The translations under genes and the position numbers were made by a program. From Sclerotinia nivalis (lineage: Eukaryota; Ascomycota; Leotiomycetes; Helotiales; Sclerotiniaceae): a stretch of 64,000 bases of DNA. Location of the stretch: assembly GCA_029531795.1 (NCBI GenBank), contig JAPEIS010000011.1:62001-126000 (forward strand), read 5' to 3'. The first letter of the stretch is position 1. Every line of letters begins with the position of its first letter. The notes beneath the pieces are model-generated. The model saw nothing but the letters and a program-made list of their open reading frames with translations. It had not been told where the DNA came from and searched no databases. Below, in pieces: positions 1 through 10,657 of this stretch.

Positions 1-408
1 CCCTCTGAGCCTGGCATGCACCAACTCCTCCCTTGGACATCATAAAAATCCATCCAGTACCCGACCAACCCACATCCAGCCATAAACTATTCGTCCACTC
101 GTCTCCGAAAACGTACAATCTTAAATTTGAATATAGAAAAGCGCCATATGTGACCATCTTTCAACGCCATTATTTCCACAAACACAAACCCTAGAACTAT
201 ATCCAAGACCCCCTATAATATCGTAACAACCGCTAAACGGACAATTTTGAAGTATGGCGTATGATCAGAATGGAATTATATGCCTTGAGACGGAGATGTG
301 AGGAGTGAGGAGTGAGGAGGTAGCTTGTGGTATTCTTTTTCGAATTTCGGCTCGTGAATTAGGGGTATTTGAAAGAGATTGTTCTTTGTTTGGTCGAGCG
401 TGTGCAAG

Positions 409-525
409 TTATACAGGAATGCCAGGTCCAGTCTTCTTCGTTCCCGTATTGATCAATGCGGCTACACCGATCATGATGATGACTGCCATGATACAGATAA
501 GGACGATTACGAGGGTCTGAAGCAT
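409..525 (-). CDS. Possible 38-residue single-pass membrane peptide
   Basis: A short ORF of 38 codons plus TAA starts at an ATG preceded by CAAA, a good fungal start context. The product is one hydrophobic helix (residues 5-25, rich in Ile, Val, Leu and Met) followed by a short polar tail containing a Lys-Lys pair and ending PGIPV. This layout resembles proteolipid-like or regulatory micropeptides of the plasma membrane or ER, but I recognise no specific family. No intron signals lie inside it, and the opposite-strand ORF over the same bases has no protein-like character. The helix fits a real peptide better than chance, but length alone cannot prove coding. Transcript or homolog evidence would decide. 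Confidence 0.4.
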   Translation of the reverse strand: MLQTLVIVLICIMAVIIMIGVAALINTGTKKTGPGIPV

Positions 526-2420
526 TTTTGCTAAATTGCGAAAATTCGTTGAGGAATAAGGTAAAGAGCGATGATGGAATTCGAGGTAGGTTTGTTTAAT
601 TCGGTTCCGGTATTCTGGATATGTTTTGTGATTTCTTGAAATGACCGTAGAAGAAAATGTTCTAGATGGATGTTAGTAAATGAATGAATGCTTCTTATTG
701 ACCTTGAAAGCTTGGTTGTTTTTATGAATCACCCCGCCACAAAGAATCAATCAATGGGACCACAAAATAATTTGAATATAAAAGAGTCGTTCATGCTCTA
801 CTTGGACTTACCAAACTAATAATCAATTGTTCCAAACGCAAAGTTTTTGATCTGGTATCTGGTCTGATATGGCTGAAATGAATGAGAACGATAGAAAAGA
901 TGAACTTTGTATTAATTTGCGAAGATCCTTAGGAGGGTGTCCACGAATAGTTATTGTACCTATCAACTGATTGACTTGCTGGGTTTAGTTCATCTAATAC
1001 CCGCGGACCGAGTCTTATACGAGTGTGGCTTGCTGTTAGAGTAAGGAGGCCCATCAACTTTTGAGAAGCTTTATAAATAGAGTTCGATTAGATATGGCAA
1101 TCGTTGACAATATATGTATGTACTGTACCCCACAGAAGACGATATGGTACCTAGGCTGGTGCAGAAGTTGGAATGGTGTCTTATATTGGATGGAGAAGTG
1201 AAGTTCCAAAGAGATTTCTCTGGCGTATGAAAAGTACATCTTCCAAGGTTGTTCAAGTACGTGATATCCTCCACGAACCAACCAACCAACCAACCAATCC
1301 TAGGTCTGTATGGGCAATGCATTTGCATCAATAGGAACTTTTCAAAAGCGGTAAAGTTTGTGGCAATGCACCGAGCGAAAAAAAAAAGGAAGAAAAAAAG
1401 AGATAAATTCGAGAGATTTTGACGAATTGGACGCGTTGATTCGTTTGGCTCATCATGCTCTCTTCAAGGTAGCTACCATATAACGTTAAAGCCACTGAAG
1501 CTATCGGTATGGATGCCACATAAGGTTTTGATTATTTTTGTACTCCGTAGTGGTGTGTTTTCTCACGGACAAGGGGATGGTTAAACAAACGGAGTCAAAC
1601 GGGGTATACAAGAATTCCGTTATTCTTTCCGGAACTTCCGGTATAATTTTTGCATCTGTTCGGAAATTTTCTTTCTTTTACTTTGAAAAGCATCAAACTC
1701 GAAGTTTCAGAGTTGAGAGACATGATGTCACTTTGAGACAATGATGAAAGAGGGCGAATCAAAATCGTTGGTTATTTTTGGAGTCGCGAGTTGCCATAAA
1801 GCATAAAGTGGAATTGAGGCGAAAGTCGACCCGATAAACTTACTAGGAAGAAATTCTCGTCCTGTATCATTCCTATTTCTTGTGACTTTTACAGGTTCTT
1901 CGAATAAAAGTTCAGGATGTTATGGTAGCGCCTACTCCCCTGAGAGATTCTGCGAGGTCTACGTGTTTGTAAGAGCGCTTAAATCACTGCAACCCTCCAA
2001 AACACTCAGGTTTCTGTAAGATCTTACGGGCTGAATTACAGTTTTGAAATTAGAGCTAATTTTGTTTTCCATTGAAAGTTTACAAATCAATCCTACAGTT
2101 TGAGCTCAAGGAAACTCTCCATACACTCAATCATAGCCCCGTTTAGATTCAGTACATTTAAGCGGCAATAAATGAAGGGGTAACCTTGAAGAAGCGGGAA
2201 AACAGCTTCCACGAGGCCCCTTCCACATATTCACATGTTTACCCTCAAGGGTCCCGGCTAGTTCAGATGATAAATAAATTTGTTGAAAGTTCAATAAAGT
2301 AATTCATGATTGTCAATTTATCAATCGCGAAGATTTTTCTACTCAATTTGTGTTACAGGCTAAAGAATTAAACACAATACTACAATCTTTTTTCATCTCT
2401 CACCGTACCGTAGTCCTCAG
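526..2420. other. Intergenic stretch, no gene recognised
   Basis: About 1.9 kb without a convincing gene. Several ORFs of 60-90 codons occur on both strands but are low-quality, with no domain, splice support or start context. A copy of the 9-mer TACTCCGTA lies at 1541-1549. A short CAAC run (ACCAACCAACCAACC type) is near 1275. The segment left of 2421 is the 3' flank of the lactonase-like gene. Confidence 0.6.
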
Positions 2421-3860
2421 CTACCATTCCCCTCCTTCGTGTTGGTCAAAACCCCAAGTAGCCATCCCCACGAACCCTTGTCTACTCCCCAAACTCGTCA
2501 AATTGAATCTCTGAACAGTCCTTCTAGTCTTTGTCTCGATAACATTGATTTCCGGCGCAGTCTTCAATACGTACAAGAAATCTCCCCCAAGCCTAGCATC
2601 CAAACTACCCAGTCCGCTGTCATCCTGCTGAATTCCCTTCTTGATTATCCCAGTCTTCGCATTCACGACTGTAATATTAGGTTTCCCTCCATCCATCAAG
2701 TAAATCTCTTGGTTTTTCGGGTTATATTCAGCCCAGCAGACGGTACCCTCTCCAGCTATAGTGATCGGTACATCTTGCGTTACAGAAAAGGATGGCGAAA
2801 TAGAAACGAGAGAGGCACCAATTGCAGGATCGGAGACAGCAAGTCGATGATCAGAACCGAGGAAACTGATGCCAAAGGCTACATGGACTTGGGGGGGTTG
2901 GGAGAGGATAGGTGTAGTGGAAATACTCCTATCGATTTTGGAGACAGGGTAGGCAATGAAGGAGCCTGGAAGAACGGGACTTCCTTTTACAGAAGCTAGA
3001 AGGGTCGTTTGGGAGGGATTGAAGAGAATGTCTGAGACTGTGCCGGCAGGGCCGACGGGTGGGGTTGTTCTGCAGGGTCAGGTTAGATTGGCTGGAGGGC
3101 ATGGGAAGAGTGATGCGTACTGATTTAGGTCAATGGGTCGAAGAGATCCAATGGGTGATAATCCTTTAATATGATGGGCTGAGAAACAAGATACACCTGC
3201 TATTGCCCCTCCATTGAGTACACAGGCTACAAAGTTAGCAACGATTGCCCTTGCGGATGATTAATTGCATCCAAAAACATGGCTACGACTCACCGGTCTT
3301 GAGTTTTGACGAGAATGCCACGGCGGCTGGGAATTCTCCCATAGTATCAACGGGACTACCAATCATACGCGGATGTAATGAATTATTTGGGTCAATCGAA
3401 AACATAGCCACCGTCTTACTTCCAGTATTTACGGTGAAGAGTTTCTGATATGATTAGTGACGAGTCTCAAACCAATCACAGCTGGGGTGTCTAAAAATGA
3501 ACTTACATTTCCTGATACAATGATAGAGTTTTGACTAAATAGAGTATCTACACCAGAAAGTCAGTATTAAGACCAATTGGTGTTGTATTGAGTTTGGCGC
3601 ATACCTTGGGAGCCAATTGCAGGAGCTGCAGTTGAATTTGCTACTGGGGCGTTCAAGGCAAGCATCCCTTTTCCTCCTGTGGAAGTACGAACAGGTGAGG
3701 AGAGAGTTCCATCCTCACGACATATTTCCATGGCTATGATGCTCGAGCCATTGGGATTATTGTCAAGAAAGTATGCTGCTGCGCGTCTGGAATGTTGTCG
3801 AGGACTAATTGCAGCTGCAAGGACGATAGAAGTAAGGAGGAGTGGTTGAAAGAGATGCAT
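2421..3860 (-). CDS. Secreted lactonase-like beta-propeller (3-carboxymuconate cyclase family)
   Basis: Five exons on the minus strand join cleanly: 3605-3860, 3507-3547, 3294-3444, 3121-3226, 2421-3069, giving 400 residues. Every junction keeps frame and has GT..AG ends (donors GTATGC, GTAAGT, GTGAGT, GTACGC). Residues 1-17 form a signal peptide, followed by a dibasic Arg-Arg at 25-26. The mature part reads like fungal secreted 3-carboxymuconate cyclase-type proteins: repeated propeller-strand motifs such as AAYFLDNNP, DGTLSSPVRTSTGGKG, FTVNTGSKTVAMFSID and VLNGGAIAGVSCF. Members are predicted 7-bladed propellers and are often abundant in culture filtrates. The family is named after lactonizing enzymes, but catalytic activity of secreted fungal members is generally unproven. 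I infer an extracellular or wall-associated role. No disabling mutation is seen and the length is normal. Confidence 0.88.
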
Positions 3861-5611
3861 TGTTGATGTCGGTGGCGTAGATTATTGAAGCTCCTACCTG
3901 CAACCGATGGTCTGGTATTCCGAAAAGAAATCGAAAACTCAGGAGAATGTGTCCTTCGAGATTGCGTTGGCTCGAAGCCGTTCAATAGAGACTATCTGTG
4001 TAGCTGTAGGAGAAGGGCGGAGAGGTAGACGGTGTCGAACTAAGAGCTTGATATGGCGGTTATGAATAAGGGCCGAGAGCTGAAAATGAACCTGAAGATG
4101 AAGCTACCAAGCAAATGCCCGTGTAGATGCTGCTCAATATATAACACCAAATCACATCGGCTTGACGTCATCTTGTGATTCGCGTCTCTCCCTCAACAAC
4201 CTGCATGATTTTCTGATCCAAAAACCGCCATATATATGACAGTATTCTCAACTAAGGAAAGCTATAATGTCAGGAAATCGAATTAGGATGATTCCAAAGT
4301 TTCGTGCTCCAGAAGCTCATTTGCTGTTGATATTATCTTGTTGTATATGTTGGTACGGAGAGTGAAGAATCCTGCATTATGGCATGACCCTGCTGCAATG
4401 ATTCCAAAGCATTGTAAGGATGTTGTTGGTGCTTACCGAGTGAAATGTGATTTAAGTGGTAGGCTAATACGGGTTAGGAAATAATGATTCCATCGCTCAC
4501 ATGGCTCCAGCCACACAATACACGCTGTGAAAATCTGTGATGAAAACACAGGCCAATTTTTCTTGATTGAGATCGAAGGCAATATGACCACAAAAAAAAG
4601 ATGAGGAATTTCAAACATCATTGAACCTTAAGGCACACGATTATATCTCATCCATCGACCAATCAAACAGAATAACTTACATCAGAGATTTTATATAAAT
4701 CCCATCATCTACAAGAGTTCTTATCAGGTTAAACATCAAATGGAGTTGTGCACATTGGAGTCGAGTCAAACTCTTCGAGAGAATGCGATGACTCAATTGC
4801 AGCTGAACAAAGAATAGATTTGTCTGATTTATAGCCACATTTCAAATTGCAATTGAGGTTCAGGAGAGCCAAAACAAATGTAGAATAGACTCCTTTTCGC
4901 CTGATGAAAGTCTTAAAAGGTTGTCCCGCCGATGAGTTGATGTGTTACCCTAATATCATCAAGATAAAATACACGCTAATCAGTGGATGAATACGGCGAT
5001 GGCGACCTAACTGGCATTGGCAGTTAGTCCCTGCCAGTTTGAAGCCGTGAAGCTGGTAGTGAGATTTCAAGTCGAGTTCAATAGATATGGACTGAATGTA
5101 TATCTCCGTTGTGTCCCCTTTTAACTATTTTAGTACAACTCTCATACTTTCTAAGTTCTTCCCGGCCATTCATGCACGTGGTTCTGATAACAAACTTTCG
5201 CGGCGTTTCTCCAATGGACATCAGTCCAAGAACAATAACCAGAACTAGAACTCAGCTAATACTCAAGTAGGTTTAGACCGACTCAATTTGGTCATTTACC
5301 AGATTCAAACACACAAGCTGCAAAAGTCCGGGCTGGTCACGACTTGGCCACCTGTATGTGAACCATATATATATACTGAGAACTCTATCATCTACAAATA
5401 ATTCTAATCTGATCCCATCCCAATTTCTGGATATGAGTAATTGCGTAATTACTTTCCTCTGAATTATATGCAGCAACATCTTCTCACTCCAATCACGAGT
5501 CCCTTCGGCTCGTCCTACCCCTTTCCACTGCTCACCATTCCTCCCAATTGTTGACAACCCTCCACGGACTCCAGTAAATGCCCCAGTTCCTATCATAGTT
5601 GATCACACACA
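3861..5611. other. Intergenic stretch upstream of the lactonase-like gene
   Basis: No gene recognised in about 1.75 kb. The right flank of 3860 should contain the lactonase promoter. ORFs at 3734-3985 and 4433-4621 (minus) have no protein-like features. A 107-codon minus ORF at 5273-5596 lies just downstream of the tail-anchored gene and has no recognisable domain; I leave it uncalled. Confidence 0.55.
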
Positions 5612-6031
5612 CTACCCAAAAATCAAGAGCACCAACCCAACAACCGCAACAACCACTCCCACACCTCCTAAAACCTCCACAACCAATCGCAACTTTCCCC
5701 TTCTCCGTCCCTCGTCACTAACCATCTTCCAATAACTCGACCCGGATTCATTTCCCATTCCAACTCCTGCAATCACCCCATCGAAATCTTCTCTTTCGCC
5801 CTCACTCAATAATCCTTCTTCCATTATCCTCCTCCCATTTTCATCATGTGTGTCATTTCTGTTCCCGCGGATATTATAAGTCGAGGAGTAATAACTCGAA
5901 AATGACGGTCTTGGGAAGCTTTTCCACCAAGCGACTGTAGGGAAGAAAGTTGGGCGGGTAGTGGAGTGTTTTGTAGTAATTGGAGTGTTGGGTGTGTCGG
6001 GAATGGATATTGAGAGGGCGCCTGTTGGCAT
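5612..6031 (-). CDS. Small tail-anchored hypothetical protein
   Basis: A single-exon ORF of 139 codons. The N-terminal two thirds are polar and Ser/Thr/Pro-rich. Residues about 108-118 are basic (DEGRRRGKLRL), and the last about 20 residues form a Val/Leu/Gly/Ile helix ending LLIFG at the stop. That is a tail-anchor layout: cytosolic body, one membrane helix, no luminal domain. The helix has regular small residues (GGVGVVVAVVG), as in packed helices. I recognise no family and no catalytic motif. The ATG has no in-frame alternative nearby. Whether it is a real gene rests only on length and the well-formed C-terminal helix. Confidence 0.5.
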   Translation of the reverse strand: MPTGALSISIPDTPNTPITTKHSTTRPTFFPTVAWWKSFPRPSFSSYYSSTYNIRGNRNDTHDENGRRIMEEGLLSEGEREDFDGVIAGVGMGNESGSSYWKMVSDEGRRRGKLRLVVEVLGGVGVVVAVVGLVLLIFG

Positions 6032-6614
6032 TTTTGTCTTCTTTCAAAATATGAGATTATCTCCGACGTGTTTGGGTGGTTGAATGGTTGAGGATATGCT
6101 GACGTCAATTGGCTATCTTTGTATGCTGTTTGAAGGTTTGATCAACAAATAGCTCAGATTGCTGAGAAGATCCAGATTGAGGATTAGATGGAAAAGGAAA
6201 TGAGGAAAGACATCTTCGGCTCGTTAAGATCCCAAGATTGCCTTCGCAATTGAGAATGGAGCATGGTATCTTTGTTAAGATGTTTTTATACCAAATTCGG
6301 TGCACAATAAACAACAGCACTCCTGAATGGGGGATTGGAGGAAGGGGACGTTTTGCGGAAGCATTTTGGGAATATTTCTCTTTGTGTTCGGAGAATTTAA
6401 CATGCGTGCGGGGAAATGTTCTCGAAGTTTTCTAGAGGAATGAGGATAAATGTTTCTTTGTCCTCCACAACAAGCATTCCACAATTATTTTGCTTGCAAA
6501 AAATAGTAAAAGGGATTTCTAACTCGAATGTGAATTAAATCTAAAAAAAAAAAAGGTGATGGATGCGCTCGTCTAGTCCGTCTAATGATTCAAGAGATAT
6601 AGTCCCCGCGACAA

Positions 6615-7614
6615 CTATGCCGTTATTGGTTTGTGTCCGTTGCCAGATCTGGACCACTCTTCCCTCTTTTCCTCCAAGTATTCACCCTTTTCTATCCATC
6701 TAGTTTCCAACCATTTTGCCAATCCCGCATCACTTTCTGGCAATTCCTCTAACAAAAATCGCTTAACTTCAACATGGAACTTGTATCCTCGTTTCCCACT
6801 TAAGTCACCGCAGCTGAGAGATTCCCAAATAGTTGGTGCTTCATGCCATTTATTATGATGCGAATATGCGATCGTCATATCATAAACGGCTTTGACATGT
6901 TTGGCTTTTCGCAAATGCTGGACTGTTGTTACGAAGCCTTTGGTTCGTGGGTATAAAAGATGTTTTGGAAGGGGTCGATTATTCTCTTTACACCATGTTT
7001 TCGTTTCTTCGTATTTCTTAGGGGTATATCGTGTTGCTTCACTAAAGCTTATGAGCCCTATGTAATAGATGGTTTAGCACTGCTGGGATATCTCAAGTGG
7101 GGTCGGTGAGTCTGCGTAGCTTACATTGAGGCCATTTTTTCACCACCACTCCTGCAAAAACTCGATCCAACTCTTTCTTATCCTTCAGCCAATTCCGACT
7201 AACCATCGGCATACCCATTCCCCAAATTCCCCATCCAAGTAAAGGGACCCATCGGAGTTCGATCTTGGCAAACCATCTACACCTTCCAAGCATACCAGCC
7301 CGGATAGCAAGTGCTTGAATCATATAAAAGTCTGTCCAACTGACATGATTTGCAATGACAATAGCAGTTTCATCTTCCGGGAGAGTGTCACCAGAAATGG
7401 TAATCTTGCCTCCATTGAATACTTCGAAAATGACTTGTATCCAGTTCCAGTTCGTAGATGCAACGAATGATGAGGCATTGTACACCCAGTTAGGGAATAA
7501 ATAGCTGACGGGTATGAGGAAAGAGATCATGAGGTCCATGAGGACCAATTCGAGGACCCATGGTAATACAATAATAAATCCACGAATGCTCGTATATATA
7601 ACATCGAGACCCAT
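6615..7614 (-). CDS. Lysophospholipid (AGPAT/PlsC-type) acyltransferase
   Basis: Two exons, 7125-7614 and 6615-7057, are joined across a GTAAGC..ATAG intron and give 310 residues. The protein opens with hydrophobic segments (residues about 8-40), then the PlsC signature NH-x4-D (His90, Asp95 in NHVSWTDFY) and a downstream block ISFSEATRYTP at about 166-176. After the acyltransferase fold comes a C-terminal part matching the acyltransferase C-terminal domain seen with LCLAT/AGPAT5-type enzymes (AYSHHNKWHEAPTIWE, then a KRFLLEELPESD-like helix). Known members acylate lysophosphatidate or other lysophospholipids at ER or mitochondrial membranes; the substrate here cannot be read from sequence. 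The junction recreates the Trp in WLISFSE, which supports the splice. The usual EGTR motif is EATR here. The gene ends without a long extra tail, so it is rather short. Confidence 0.88.
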
Positions 7615-8881
7615 TGTGGTTATCTTGAAATTTCACACACAAGAAATGAGGGGCGGGCAACAACATCAGAAGAGAAATTCAAGTCTAGCTTCTTCCCTAC
7701 ATGCTTACTCATGGAAATATGGATCTCAACACACGGGCATCATTATTAACCAAGCGTTGCACAATCTATTCCACAACCTCGGGTTTGAAATACTTGTATG
7801 GAGTGGATGGGCGGATATTAAGCTTTGAGTGGGATCTATAGTTCATGAATAACGTGAGTATCTTCAGGTTTTCTGACCGGAGATACATGGTCATATCATT
7901 ATTTATCAGAAATTAGAGATTCTTAACAAGCATAGCTTCGAAACTGCGTTCAGGCTAAACCAATCAATCCAGTAGCACCCATTAGCTTCAATAGTTTTCA
8001 ACGGCGGAATGGCAATTACCGGGGGAGGGGAATGGGGGCCTTCCAGTCATAGTACTAGATTCATATATCGATCGTATCTTCGAAGTTCGAATTCACATCA
8101 ATGGTCATCTAGGTATGTATATTGCTATGCTTTTTTCATATCAATTCCTACCCTCCTTAAACTTTCAGCCCTGTCGGTATATATTGGATGATATCTACTG
8201 TATATGCTGATAACTTGCAGCCGGATACAACCTCACTATCGGTATACCAATATTCTGTAGAGCAAGGAAGCAAAGCAGCACACGACAACCAAAGTTGGCC
8301 AGACCTTCAGCACTGTCCAACTGCTAATAAAAGTGGACCGAAAATCCTCTGTCCTGTGTGAGCGACCGTTTCCAGCCGTGCCTTCCCAGTCTCACGAGCC
8401 TGTGCGCTGCCCGTTTGCGTATTCGTACTTTAATTACTGAATGAATTGTTAAAGTCTCAAAAACCTCAATTATCTTCAAGAGAAGAATTGGTCGTGTGGT
8501 CTGATCTTCATACTCTCTGAATAATTTCTATACATCATAACGGAGACGCAGTCTGCACACTCTGTTTAATCCGAGCTCGCCGATCAGGTCAATCATTGAA
8601 CTCGGCTTTGAAACCTAAGATTACATTGCCCCGCGCATTATCTAGACATCTACCAAAGTACGGAGTACAGATTGAAACTGTTGTTTAATCCAAGGTTAAT
8701 TGGACCCAATAATAGTTCAATCCAAAGAATATCACTTCGTTAGGTATGCCACGCTCTAATCGATCAATACCCAACATGCGCCCCTTCATCGCTTCTCCCC
8801 GTTCGTCTTAAGATTTACAAAAACGCTGATAAGATAGGCACATCCTGTAGCTCTCCTCGAATTTTATCATATTACGCCAAG
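7615..8881. promoter_or_regulatory. Divergent intergenic region between acyltransferase and bZIP genes
   Basis: About 1.27 kb separates two divergently oriented genes, so it should hold both promoters. No ORF here looks coding. One exact TACGGAGTA 9-mer lies at 8659-8667 and extends to GTACGGAGTAC, a near-palindrome. Pyrimidine-rich tracts precede the bZIP ATG. No TATA box or factor site can be assigned with confidence. Confidence 0.5.
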
Positions 8882-10283
8882 ATGACTTCTCCATCCCCCG
8901 AAAATTTTGATTATACCAATAGATCAGACAGAGGCGATTATGTCAGTGGGCAATCGGAAGGAGGAAGATCTCCTTTGTCAATGAGTTTGGGGTTCCTTAA
9001 AAATCTCACGGAGAGGAAGTCTACGCGGGGTACGAACATGAAGATTTATGGCAATTCATTCAAGTTCAAAGCTAAAATACCAGGACAGTTGATGGTTCAA
9101 CACCGAAAAGAAGAGGACCAAAGCCCGACAGTAAACCTGCGTTAACAAGAAGACAAGAATTAAATCGACAAGCTCAGAGGTATGTTGATACAAGCAATTC
9201 GAGTTAGAACCCTGCTAAAATCGCCTAGAACACACCGAGAGCGCAAAGAACTATACATCAAAGCCCTGGAGCAAGAAGTATTGCGATTAAAAGAGAATTT
9301 TAGCAACGTAACTCAAAGTAAACAGACCCTCGCGGAAGAAAACCGACAACTGAAACAACTTCTCGCACAACATGGCATACCGTGGAATGGCAGCGGAGGA
9401 TTCGACGAATTCACAAATACGCAAAGTCTAGGATATAGATCGGGTGATAGTCCGCCCGGCAGCTATGCACCGGGCTCGTCATCGACATTCAGTCCTCCAC
9501 CTCTAAGCCACTCATCGAACTCGAATCCAAACAGTATGAATTACGATACTGAATCACCTCAAACAGGAGGGGCGAACGGAGTTTACAACGGAACTGGTCT
9601 TAGCATGGCGCAACAACAAGTTCAAGGTGTGGATTATGATCAAGCAGGCATTGACTTTGTTTTAACGTATGGCAAAGATTCCTACAGCGCGTACTTGTCG
9701 CCTCCGCCACAATAGCTAACGCCAACATTCTAATATCAGACTCGAGAGACCATGCATGGATCACATGCAGTTCCTAGTTGAACGATCAAGCGATGTCGAT
9801 GGAGAATTTTTTTCGGGCCATGCTTTGATGGCTACTTGTCCACCCGAATCTGATATGGATATGCATCCACATATACCTTTTGGGCACTGCATGCCGCATA
9901 ATCATAGTCATGAAACAAATGGAATGAATGAAGGTCCCCCGAAACAAAAGACGTGGGACTTAAGCAAGAGCGATCTAGCTAACCTACTGGATTTAAGTAA
10001 GAGGTTAGATTTGAATGGAGAGATTACGCCGGTTATGGCATGGGGTATGGTGCTAGGACATCCGAAATTTTTAGAATTGAAAGAGGAAGACTTTAAGAGC
10101 ATGAGTGAGGAGTTGTTACCCAAAGTTAGATGTTATGGGTACGTTTGATTCTTTCCGTTCCTCTGTATGAGGTCTAGATGAGCTAACGGGAATAGTTTTG
10201 GGGCTGCACTCGAGGAATTCGAAGTGCGGGATGCTTTGGAAGCTCGGTTTGGAACAGAACCAATTCACATGTCTTCGATCTGA
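8882..10283 (+). CDS. bZIP transcription factor
   Basis: Five exons (8882-9029, 9089-9179, 9229-9666, 9740-10138, 10196-10283) give 387 residues. Residues 56-62 are basic (KRRGPKP). The DNA-contact helix runs NRQAQRTHRERK at 75-86, a fungal AP-1-like N-x2-A-Q-x4-R pattern with Thr-His replacing the Yap-type Ala-Phe. A leucine zipper follows (LEQEVLRLKE to ENRQLKQLL). The middle is Ser/Pro/Asn-rich. The C-terminal part carries conserved blocks (FVLTLERPCMDHMQFL; GHALMATCPPES; LSKRLDLNGEITPVMAWGMV; RCYGFGAALEEFEVRDALE) found in one Pezizomycotina bZIP subfamily whose member name I cannot assign. Introns 1 and 2 interrupt the basic region, so the domain appears only after splicing. The ATG lies in the context AAGATGACTTC. 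It is a nuclear regulator; its targets are unknown. Confidence 0.9.
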
Positions 10284-10657
10284 AATATCCTCAATGTTGA
10301 AAGTCTAGTAGGCTATGTTTATGGAGGGCGGTTTTTGAACAGCGATATAGAACGGCGCAATGCCATGCATGATGTGTAATGATTGGGGAAGTATGTCTTA
10401 GTGTAGTTTATAGTTACTCAAGGGGAAACACAGATACCAGTTTTTACTACATTAAAGTTGTAGTGACCTTCCTGTGTAATGGTTTCGCTATTTTGTGCTG
10501 TCATTTCCAGTCTTGTAGGTGGCGAACTCGACCTTAATGCTATTTATTACCTTCATTCATAAAGAAACCCTGCAAATATGACATGGTCAAGTGGAATAAT
10601 TTGAGTGATCTGACCGTTGTAAAATGTATATGCTAAGATTTCCAATACAGTAACATC
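10284..10657. terminator. Convergent 3' flanks of bZIP and cyclase genes
   Basis: About 370 bp between the stop codons of two convergent genes. It should contain both polyadenylation regions. AT-rich segments such as TTTTTACTACATTAAAG near 10441 are compatible with this, but no precise site can be assigned. Confidence 0.35.

Noticed and set aside
5273..5596. 107-codon minus ORF beside the tail-anchored gene
   Set aside because: No domain, no compositional sign of a protein beyond its first 40 codons, and no splice link to the neighbouring gene.
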